Of a stretch of DNA of 64,000 bases, positions 21,353 to 30,947 are shown piece by piece. The notes under the pieces were generated by a model, which saw nothing but the letters and a program-made list of their open reading frames with translations, made no database searches and was not told where the DNA came from. Position 1 is the stretch's first letter, and every line of letters begins with the position of its first letter. Origin of the DNA: Scenedesmus sp. ARA3 (taxonomy: Eukaryota; Chlorophyta; Chlorophyceae; Sphaeropleales; Scenedesmaceae); NCBI GenBank assembly GCA_004335835.1, contig RWJK01001013.1, forward strand, positions 140,314-204,313, given 5' to 3'. Position numbers and translations under genes: made by a program.

Positions 21353-24300
21353 ACTTTGTACCCCCAGGGCAAGCTGGACCCTGTGGTGGGCCGCAAGAAG
21401 GAGATTGAGCGCGTGATCCAGATCCTGGGCCGCCGCACCAAGAACAACCCCTGCCTCATCGGCGAGCCTGGCGTGGGCAAGACCGCCGTGGCTGAGGGCC
21501 TGGCGCAGATGATCGCAACGGGTGACGTGCCTGAGACCATCGAGGGCAAGCAGGTGCGGTGCCAAACTTTCTTGTTTGCAATCATGTTTCCAAGCAGTGG
21601 CAGGCAGATGCATGGGTGGTGTGGGGCGCCGAGTGCAGTGTGTGGCATGCTGGCTGCTTCTGCTCTGCGGGATGTTGTTTCGAGGCTGTTCCGGGTAACT
21701 AGCGCAAAGCATGCGTATTGCTCATAGCCGTGGCTGAGGGCCTCGCGCAGAAGATCGCAACGGGTGACGTGCCTGAGACCATCGAGGGCAAGCAGGTGCG
21801 GGCAGCAGGGGCGCTGGCGGTCTGCTGCTACAAGATGTGAGGGTTGTGAAGAGTGCAGCAGGCAGGTAACTAGGTTGTGTTGCTAGCGCAGTGTGCGTGA
21901 TGTGTGGATGGTGTCTTTGTCCAATGAGGGCCCCCTGAAGCAGAGGGGTGTTATTACAGCACTGCTGCTCGCACCGTGCTCTGAACCATGTTGTGCGGCG
22001 TGTGTTGCCTGCTGCGCCCGCCTTGTCCTGCCAGGTCATCATGCTGGACATGGGCAATTTGCAGCAGATTGTCACATGTTGCTAAGGGTGCAACAGGCAG
22101 ATGCTGACTGTGCATCTGATGATGGGCAGTGCTGCAGAATGCGAAACATCTACTTTACTGTTTATTGCATGCTGCGCTGCACCCGCCAGGTCACGCTGGA
22201 CATGGGCCTGCTGGTTGCCGGCACCAACCTTTCTTTAACATGATCAAGTATGATATGCAAAACCACGTAAGATTAATCGTGTTTCTGCTGGTCTTGCCAG
22301 GTCATCACGCTGGACATGGGCCTGCTGGTTGCCGGCACCAAGTACCGCGGAGAGTTTGAGGAGCGCCTCAAGAAGCTGATGGACGAGATCAAGCAGAACG
22401 ATGAGATCATCCTGGTGAGCCATTGCAAGGCAGCAAATGCAGCACGTAGCAGCAGCAGCAACAGCGATGATGAAGCAAGGCAGCAGCAGATGCAGCAGCA
22501 AGCGAGGCAGGCAGTGCGGCAGTACTGGATGTAGCAGCAAGTGAGGCAGGCAGAGCCAGCAGCAGATGGAGGAGGCAGTGCAGCACCAAGGCAGGTTGTC
22601 ATTGCAGCAGCAGGCACTGGTGACGCAGCTTCGACTGCAGCAGCAGGTCAGGGCGCAGGGCAACAGCTGACAAACATCCTCTGTCAAACAAAATAGTGTT
22701 TTCTTTGATCATCCTGATCAGGATGATTGAGGAAAACAAGATGTTGTTAAACAGAGGATGTCTGTCAGCTGTCGCACTGCGCCCTGCCCTGCTGCTGCAG
22801 TCATCCTCATCCTGGAAACATTGCTCTGCGTAACACCCTCCAGCTCTGCTATTGTGCAAAGATAACCGCTGTGACCCTGCAATTCCCTTGCGGTCTCTGC
22901 AGATGATTGATGAGGTGCACACGCTGATTGGCGCTGGTGCTGCTGAGGGCGCCATTGACGCTGCCAACATCCTGAAGCCCGCGCTGGCGCGTGGCGAGCT
23001 GCAGTGCATCGGCGCCACCACGCTGGACGAGTACAGGAAGCACATTGAGAAGGACCCCGCGCTGGAGCGGTGAGCGGCAGTTCAAATCCATGTTAGATCT
23101 TGGGCCTTGGTTTTTTGGATCAACTTTCATGATAGCACAGCAGAGGATGAGCGGAACAAGATGTAGGGGAATCGAGCAGGCCGGCTGCATCAGGATGAGT
23201 GGCATTGGTGCTCTGCCTGCAGCGCTTATCATTTGCCTGTTGTTTCTGTGTTGCTTCTGACGTATGCATGCTGTCCCTGCCTGCTGTGCTGCGTCTGCTG
23301 CTGTGTTCACCCCCGCAGCCGCTTCCAGCCTGTGACTGTGCCGGAGCCCTCCATCGATGAGACGTATGAGATCTTGCAGGGCCTGAGGGAGCGCTACGAG
23401 ACCCACCACAAGCTGCGCTACACAGGTGCGTGTGTGTGCTTCGTGGTTGCTGCTGCAAGCTTAGCTGCCACTGTTTCCATGATTGCCAGGGGCTGCTGTG
23501 CCCCGTTGTATGTCGGCTTGTTTCGTGCTGTTTCGCCTGTGCTTCGCTGGCTTGCGCGTCACCCTACCTCTTGCACTGTCACCATCATTGCGGGGCCCTA
23601 CATCTATACGTGTGAGTGAGCACTGTGTTGCACCGTGGTTTTGCAATAGTGCTTCCTGCAATACTGTGCACTGTCACCGCGTCTCGTCAGCTCTGCAGAC
23701 GAGTCGCTGATGGCAGCCGCCAAGTACAGCAGCCAGTACATCAGCGACCTCTTCCTTATACATGGACTGATTACCCCGCCTTCTTTGTTCACCGCACTTA
23801 TCTCTGATGCATGCAGACGAGTCGCTGATGGCTGCCGCCAAGTACGGCAGCCAGTACATCAGCGACCTCATCTTTGTACTTCCACTGATCACCCCGCCTT
23901 CTTTGCTCACCGCACTTGTCTTCGATGCATGCAGACGAGTCGCTGATGGCTGCCGCCAAGTACAGCAGCCAGTACATCAGCGACCGCTTCCTGCCCGACA
24001 AGGCCATCGACCTGATTGATGAGGCAGGCTCCCGCGTGCGCCTCAGGCACATCCAGCTGCCCGAGGAGGCGCGCGACCTGGACAAGGAGCTCAAGCAGGT
24101 GGGTTTGACCAACGTTTGACCAACGTTTGACCAGCGTTTGATTGGAGTTTGACCAGCAACCCAGGGAACAAGTGTGCAGGGGTTGGTGGCTTGGGCTGTG
24201 GATGTGGTGTTGGAAGGAGTGTGGGGTGGTTGGAGGCCATGCATGAGTTGCCGCAGTTGAGCAGCCAGGGGAGTGAAGCTGCAGCTGAACCCCACTCATC

Positions 24301-27300
24301 GTCACGCACTCTGGTGTTTGCTGCTGCTTCTGCATCACCAGGTGACCAAGGACAAGGACGGCGCTGTGCGTGGGCAGGACTTTGAGAAGGCCGGGCAGCT
24401 GCGCGACCGTGAGATGGAGCTGAAGGCCAAGATCAGCGCCATCATCGCGGGCGCCAAGGAGCAGGGCAAGGCAGAGGCAGAGAGCGTGGAGGGCGGCGGC
24501 CCACAGGTGCGGCGGGGATGCAAGGGTGTTTGGTAGCGTGCTTGTGGATGCGCTGTAATGTATGCATCAGTGTGCTAAATAGAAGCCAGGCTACATGCCT
24601 TGCTGGTTGGCAGCAAGTGTGCTGGTTGGCAGCAGCTGGTGTTCATCGTGTTCCAACTGTTGCTGACTGTCTCGCCGCCTTGCTTTTCGTCTGCAGTCAC
24701 TGAGCAGGACATCTCCAACATTGTGGCGCAGTGAACACAGGCATGCATGTTTGTGTTGTGTGGTGTTGCTGACTCTTGGTTGCTTGTTTTGCTGTCGCTG
24801 CTGCTGCTCTCAGGTCAACGAGCAGGACATCGCCAACATCGTGGCGCAGTGGACGGGCATCCCCATTGAAAAGGTGTCAGCTGACGAGACGGAGCGCCTC
24901 ATCAAGATGGAGGAGGTGCTGCACGGCCGCGTCATCGGCCAGGTGCGCTGCGTCATTTTGTTGTCACATAACATGTCATTGTGTTGTTAGTTGCGATTGG
25001 CACTCGGCATCGCTCGGTGTTGCTGGCCCCCCTTGTGCATCGAGGTGCTTGCAGCTACAGGATCATTGTGATCTTGTTGTTTGTGACCCGGGCCAATATA
25101 TCTGCTGCTGCCGCTGCTGCTGCTGCTGCTGCATCTGATTGTGATCTGCAACCTGCAGGAGGAGGCGGTGTCCGCCATCTCCCGCGCCATCCGCCGCGCG
25201 CGCGTGGGCCTGAAGAACCCCAACCGCCCCATCGCCAGCTTCATCTTTGCCGGCCCCACCGGTGTGGGCAAGTCTGAGCTGGCCAAGACGCTGGCCAACT
25301 ACTACTTCGGCTCAGAGGAGGCCATGGTGCGTGCAAGACTGCACTGTTATGTTATGTGTTACTTTGTTATTTTGGTTGTTAGTAGGTGGGCAAGTCTGAG
25401 CTGGCCAAGACGCTGGCCAACTACTACTTCGGCTCAGAGGAGGTCATGGTGCGTGCAAGACTGCACTGTTATGTTATGTGTTACTTTGTTATTTTGGTTG
25501 TTAGTAGGTGGGCAAGTCTGAGCTGGCCAAGACGCTGGCCAACTACTACTTCGGCTCAGAGGAGGCCATGGTGCGCGCATCATCTCAGGGTTGTTCAGTC
25601 GATTGCATGGTCATCGAGCTGTCACATGCTTGCAGTGGGTGTTTCAGTTTGCAGTCAGCTGCTGGCCTCTTCAGATGCCTGACTCAGCATCCAAGCAGGA
25701 CTATGTCGCTGAACGTTGTAGTTCCTGTGCACCATGACTGTGTTGCTGAACATGGCAGCTCCTGTGCACCATGCAAATCAACACATGAGACAGACCAACT
25801 CATCCTGGTCTTGTTTCTGCCCCGCAGGTGCGCCTGGACATGTCTGAGTTCATGGAGCGCCACACGGTGTCCAAGCTCATCGGCTCCCCCCCAGGCTACG
25901 TGGGCTACCAGGAGGGAGGCCAGCTCACGGAGGCGGTGCGCCGCAGGCCCTACACCGTGGTGCTGTTTGATGAGATTGAGAAGGCGCACCCAGACGTGTT
26001 CAACATGATGCTCCAGGTGGGTATGAGTGCTGGCAGGAATGATTTGGCGCTGCTGGTGGTTCTTCTGGGATGCTTCACGGCAAGTGTGTGATGTAGCAAT
26101 GCGTGTTTGGAAGAACCATATTTCACCATTCTCAGGGCAGCAGGAGCGTTGAAGGGAGATGTTGCTAGCTGGTCAACATGCCCTGTCATTGAACGCCTCC
26201 TGGCTGCTGCTGCTGCTATCATCATCGACTCACAGATCCTGGAGGACGGCCGCCTGACGGACTCCAAGGGCCGCACCGTGGACTTCAAGAACACGCTCAT
26301 CATCATGACCTCCAACGTGGGAGCCAGCGTGATCGAGAAGGGCGGCCGCAGCTTCGGCTTCTTCCTGCGCCCAGACGACGAGGAGGCGGAGCAGGTGGGG
26401 TGATGCGGCCAGGGGCTTTGCTTTTGTGTTGTGTTTCTGCTTCCTGCACTTTGTGCGTGCCCCGCTGCAGTATAGAAGCTGCTGCACGCCTGGGGTTGAT
26501 TTATAATGGTGTCTGTCTTTTGCACACACACGCTCTGCCTCCAGCGCCGCACTTGATTGCCGTGGGCCACTCACTGGTGCCTGGTCTTGCTGCGCCGAAT
26601 TTCAACATAATAGGTCATCACTTATGTGTGCTGCTTCTTTCAACTCTTGCAGGACATGAGCTACAGCCGCATCAAGTCTCTGGTGAACGAGGAGCTGAAG
26701 AGCTACTTCCGGCCCGAGTTCCTCAACCGCCTGGACGAGATCATCGTGTTCAGGCAGCTGACCAAGAAGGAGGTGAAGCAGATCGCAGACATCATGCTGC
26801 GCGACGTGTTCAAGCGCGGAGAGGAGAAGGGGCTCAAGATCGAGGTCACCGAGAAGTTCAAGGACAGGTGGGTGGGAAGTTCGCGGCGGGAAGTTTGGTG
26901 GTGGTCAGGGGGTGTATGTGTCAGCGCATAGAGGGAAAGGGGCTCAAGATCGAGGTCACTGAGAAGTTCAAGGACAGGTGGGTGGGAAGTTCGCGGCGGG
27001 AAGTTTGGCAGCAACCATGTGGTGCATGTGCCGCCTGCTGTGGTGCAGTTGGGCTGGCTGGGCAATCTATTGTATGGGCTTTTATTGTGCATGCAATGTT
27101 CGAGGCGCCTTTGTGGCGGAATAGGCTAATGCTATCCTTCTACTGCTGTCTTCTCACCATGAGGGCTTCCAACCCTGCCTACAGCCATGCATGCTCTTGA
27201 TCGCCTAAACCCCTTCACATACCAAGTATATCTGACGTCCTATCTCCTCACGTCTTTCCCGCAGGCTGGTGGACGAGGGCTTCAACCCCGCCTACGGTGC

Positions 27301-27487
27301 GCGCCCACTGCGCCGCGCCATCATGCGCCTGATCGAGGACTGCCTTGCGGAGCGCATTCTGTGCGGCGACATCAAGGAGGGCGACGTGGTCATCATGGAC
27401 GTGGATCCGGATGGCGCCATTGCGGTGCTGGCAGGAGACAAGAAGATGCGGCAAATGCTGGACGCAACGCCCGCAGGCATCTCATAA
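18490..27487 (+). CDS. CLPC: Plastid ClpC-type HSP100 chaperone
   Basis: ClpC is the stromal AAA+ unfoldase that feeds the ClpP protease and assists protein import. Seventeen exons: 18490-18756, 19518-19549, 19960-20189, 20486-20601, 20904-21029, 21368-21553, 22301-22414, 22903-23069, 23319-23425, 23935-24098, 24342-24506, 24814-24942, 25159-25326, 25828-26016, 26236-26394, 26653-26867, 27265-27487; 918 residues, all phases close. Residues 1-78 are Arg/Ala/Ser-rich and transit-peptide-like; mature [11 protein letters not shown] follows. The two Clp_N repeats ([28 protein letters not shown]), Walker A 1 GEPGVGKT (289-296), Walker B MIDEVHT, a UVR-like FEKAGQLRD segment (517), Walker A 2 GPTGVGKS (633-640) and Walker B VVLFDE (701-706) are all intact. 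At least six exons have partial tandem copies in neighbouring introns. Confidence 0.98.
20214..20268 (+). repeat. CTG tract in ClpC intron 3
   Basis: A nearly pure CTG run interrupted by ttgctc, just inside the donor end of intron 3. A second CTG run (about 21311-21352) lies just before the exon 6 acceptor, where it may serve as the pyrimidine tract. Confidence 0.85.
21728..21796 (+). repeat. Copy of the ClpC exon 6 3' end and donor
   Basis: Repeats the last ~65 bases of exon 6 (encoding VAEGLAQ, then [14 protein letters not shown]) with its GTGCGG donor, offset 242 bp. The copy has Lys in place of Met (QKIA for QMIA) and is preceded by catag, so it could in principle be spliced as a cassette. 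Confidence 0.85.
22031..22236 (+). repeat. Two degenerate copies of the ClpC exon 7 acceptor and start
   Basis: The exon 7 start (ccag|gtcatcacgctggac, true start 22301) is preceded by copies at 22190 (lacks one codon, ends in caacctttct) and 22035 (diverges after GGGCAATTT). Offsets are 111 and 155 bp. Each still has a CCAG acceptor. Confidence 0.85.
23699..23990 (+). repeat. Three 118-bp tandem copies of the ClpC exon 10 start
   Basis: Equivalent exon starts at 23699, 23817 and 23935, exactly 118 bp apart. Each unit holds the CAG acceptor, the first ~55 bases of exon 10 ([15 protein letters not shown]) and ~60 bases of intron. Only the third copy continues into [10 protein letters not shown]. 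The first two run into a shared ccccgccttctttg sequence and would shift frame if used. Confidence 0.95.
24104..24160 (+). repeat. Short tandem repeat in ClpC intron 10
   Basis: Four to five copies of a gtttgaccaac-like unit of 12-13 bp, immediately after the exon 10 donor. The unit itself begins with sequence from the donor region (gtgggtttgacc), so it may have grown from the splice site. Confidence 0.7.
24691..24735 (+). repeat. Decayed copy of the ClpC exon 12 start
   Basis: The start of exon 12 ([12 protein letters not shown]) has a copy 118 bp upstream preceded by CTGCAG. It reads [11 protein letters not shown] and then hits TGA where the true exon has TGG (Trp), so its use would truncate the protein. 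Confidence 0.85.
25264..25570 (+). repeat. Three 122-bp tandem copies of the ClpC exon 13 3' end
   Basis: The segment from gtgggcaag to the exon 13 donor occurs at 25264, 25386 and 25508, period 122 bp, nearly identical. Copies two and three are preceded by tagtag and followed by gtgcgt/gtgcgc, so each is bounded by an AG and a GT and would form a 63-base, 21-codon in-frame exon reading [19 protein letters not shown] plus two residues. The intervening intron is 59 bp. Confidence 0.92.
26826..27008 (+). repeat. Duplicated ClpC exon 16 3' end
   Basis: About 75 bases spanning the exon 16 end and its donor (ggctcaagatcgaggtcac ... gtgggtgggaagttcgcgg) are repeated 110 bp downstream (26831 and 26941). 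The copies differ by very few bases, so this is one of the youngest duplications in the window. Confidence 0.9.
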
Positions 27488-28621
27488 ACGCATCATGAGT
27501 AATCATGAGGTGTGGGTATGAGGTCTGAAGGTGTGGCGTAGGTTGGCGGGAGGAGGAAGGGTGAGGTGTGGGGTTAGGGGGTGGCAGTGCGGCAGCTGCG
27601 GCAGAGGCGCGTGTGGTTGTTCCAGCCGCTGGTTGGGAGTAGTAGAGGGTTGTTTGCACGTGCTGCTGGCAGTTGCTGGCAGCTACGGTGTGAGGCTAGC
27701 AGCGCAGCAGTTGGTTGCTCATATGCTTTATTTGGCATCAGTGTTGCACATTGTATCGTTGAAGGAGCAATCACCTCCTGTGCAACTGCCGTGCTGCTGT
27801 GGGGGCTGCAACAGCAAGATGCTTCAGCTTGTCTGTTGCAGCCCGCATGTGCAATGGCTGGCAATGTGGCTTTACGGGAATGCATTGCATGGGCTGCGTG
27901 GCAGCTGCAGCTGCTGCAGCAGGAGTGTGATTGGTGTGCAGGCGCATGTGTGTTGCTGTGCTGCTGCCATGACACGCATTCCGGTGCTTACCGAGTGCGC
28001 ATGACACCTTCAGGCCTCTTCCTGAAAAGTGTACCGGGTGTGACGCAGAGTGTGTACTTGGTCCCGCTCTTAGATAAGGGCTGTAGCATGCAGGCAGCGA
28101 TCTTTGGCACTGTACATTTACGTACTCGGCTGCGCGCAGCACAGCAGCTGCTGCATGCCACCTGCCAGGCAGCAAGCTGTGCTGGCGGCATGTGGCATGC
28201 GTGGCGGCTGCTTGCTGCTGCAGTTGATGCTGTACCATGTTGATCTGGATCGTCTGACACATTCTTCTTACTAGGCTGTGCTGGTGGCTTTGCTGGCGAG
28301 CCGATGTAACTCAACATGTTCAGTTCACCTGCGCTTGTGCAAGAAAGGTGCAACCGTAGAGGACCAGCTCAACGATAACACAGCAGGGCACGGGCTATGC
28401 TCATTCACGTCAATTCTAGTATTGTACACGAATTGCTGCCATGGCAGCGCAAAACTATAGCTTTTCATTTGTGCCACTGGCACTGTGCCCCACTAAAGCA
28501 GAAGCAGGTTTCTGGGATCATCCGGGTTCTGGGAGCATTCGTCATTTTACATCCGCAGTGCTTGGAAGTGGCAGAGCATGCCACCATCAACACCTAGCAG
28601 CCCTGCACTGTCGCGTACTCC
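27488..28621. other. Convergent intergenic region between ClpC and the Gln-rich gene
   Basis: About 1.1 kb with T/G-rich plus-strand composition, consistent with a long ClpC 3' UTR at least in its left part. No coding region, tRNA or repeat family recognised. A TGTAA at 28303-28307 is too far from the ClpC stop to assign with confidence. Confidence 0.4.
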
Positions 28622-29689
28622 TCAGCAGCTCGCCTCCATGGCCAGGTCATGCAGCAGCTCAAGCAGCAGCTGGTCAACCACAGACTCAGCTTCGCTCGCT
28701 TCTACACAGGCAACCAGCCCATTCAGCAGCCCCTCAATGTCCTCGTCGACATCTGCATCTGCAGCTGCGCCACCTACTGTACAGTCAGCTTCACCAATTT
28801 CAACACATGCAAGCAGCTGATCCAGCAGCGCATCAATCACCTCATCATCATCTGCTGCTGTATCGTCACCCTGCGCACTTGCAATTGCCGCTGCAGTCGT
28901 TGCTGCCGCGGGGTGTCCCAACACTGCAGATGTCAACCATTGCAGATGCTGATCCTGCTGGCTGCTGCCATCAACAGGGCTGGACCCCTCAATGCCTGCT
29001 GCTCGTCGTGCTACTTCTCCCGCTGCTATTTCCGTCAGTGTTTCAGGCCACTTGTGCACCACGTGTGGCGTGACTATCTCTGCTTGACCTTCAGCCGGCT
29101 GATCACATGACACTTGTAGTGTGGCTGCAGGCGCTGAAGGCTCTTCTGCAACACCACACTCAGCTGCTCCCTCCACACACGCACACTGCATGTCCCCTAG
29201 CGCCTTACTGCATGCTGCAACCGGCAGATCCTGGTGACAGCAGCTGCTGTCGCTCCACCCTTGCTGCTGCTGCTGCTGCTTGCCGTGCATCTGCTCGACT
29301 GGCAAGGGCTCCTGGCCGTGCTGCAGCGCTGGTAACTCCACCGCTTGGACCACTTGCTGTGGCTGCTCCTGCAGTGGCACCTGCTGCTGATCCTGCTGCT
29401 GCTGCTGTGGAAGCTCCTGCAGTGGCACCTGCTGTTGATCCTGCTGCTGCTGCTGTGGCTGCTCCTGCAGTGGCACCTGCTGCTGCTCATGAGGGAGCTG
29501 CTGTGGCTGCTCCTGCAGTGGCACCTGCTGCTGATCCTGCTGCTGCTGCTGTGGCTGCTCCTGCAGTGGCACCTGCTGCTGCTCATGAGGGAGCTGCTGG
29601 CATGTGGCATCACTGCCCTGCAGCTGTTGATCACCAGGAGCGCGATGCAGCAGCAGCTGCTCCTGCTCTTGTGGTAAACTGCGCTGCTG

Positions 29690-29726
<37 letters not shown>

Positions 29727-30129
29727 GGTATATCTGATATGTGACCTGGAACACTGCTTATGGCATCCTGAACTAGCCTGCCTGAATCAGTGTGTACCCC
29801 ACTCACGGCACTGCTGCTGGCTGTGCCTCCGCGTGCTGACAGGATCTCCAGTGCAGCAGCAGCAGCTGTTGTTGCAGTGGCATGCTGCTGTTGCTGCTGA
29901 CCCTCCTGCTGCACCTGCTGTTCTGCCAGTGCTTCCTGCTGGTGTTTATGCTGCTGCTGGTGTTGGTGTGCCTGTTCATGCTGCTGCTGCTCCTGCATTG
30001 CAGCTGCCAGGCTGTGTGGTGTATCTGGGGGCAGCGGTGCCCCTGCTGCTGCCAGCAGCTTGCGTGCCATGGGGATGCGCATGGCCTCAGCCCCAACATG
30101 CAAGGTGCCTGCATCAGGCAGCAGCAGCA

Positions 30130-30164
<35 letters not shown>

Positions 30165-30894
30165 TGACAACCTGGTTAGCAGCAGCATAGCCTTGCATTG
30201 GAGAGTGTGCAGCATCCATCAGCCAAAGATCGAGGGTGTTATGCAGTGTAACTCACGGCGGGCCTGGCGCACAAGACAGGCATGCAGCATGCGCCCAGCC
30301 CAGCTCACTTGGCGACAACTACACAGGCTGCCTTGTACTATGTCAAACCCTCCTCACCGTGCCACACATCGCAGCCCGCCACAGCATCCAGCACCACGCC
30401 ATCAGGCGTCAGCTCAGCCAACAACACAGGCCTGGTCGCTGCAGCACACACCGTGCCGCCCATGGCGCTGCATCCGTGCTGTTTGACAATATGCACACGG
30501 CAGCGATGTACAGCACATGACTTCCAGCCCAGCTCAGGAGTTAACCCTGGCTACCAGCTACAACAAACACTGCTGCAGCACGCCACACCACCTGGGCCTC
30601 AAACCCTCCTCACCGTGCCGCACATCACAGCCCGCCACAGCATCCAGCGCCACCCCATCAGGCGTCAGCTCAGCCAGCAGCACATCCTGCACAGCGCTGC
30701 AGTGCAGCAGCCGCCCAGCCAGCCAGCCAGCCTCATCCAGAAACCCTAGGCCCTGGCCCATGCTCAGCAGGTAGGGCCTGCCCTTGTAGCTGAAGGGCTC
30801 GCTGGGGTTGGATATTTTGCGCTGCCAGGCTGCATGGCACTCGATGACGTCCAGGGTCTTGGAGCGCAGGCTGGCCACAAGCCTGAGGCGAGGC

Positions 30895-30947
<53 letters not shown>

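Noticed and set aside
20866..21360. Tandem gtggctgcagcaggcggct repeats as a coding minisatellite
   Set aside because: They lie in ClpC intron 5 just after the exon 5 donor; the protein is complete without them.
26107..26235. ClpC exon 15 starting further upstream
   Set aside because: A frame upstream is open, but CACAG|ATCCTGGAGGAC gives the conserved [14 protein letters not shown] junction exactly.
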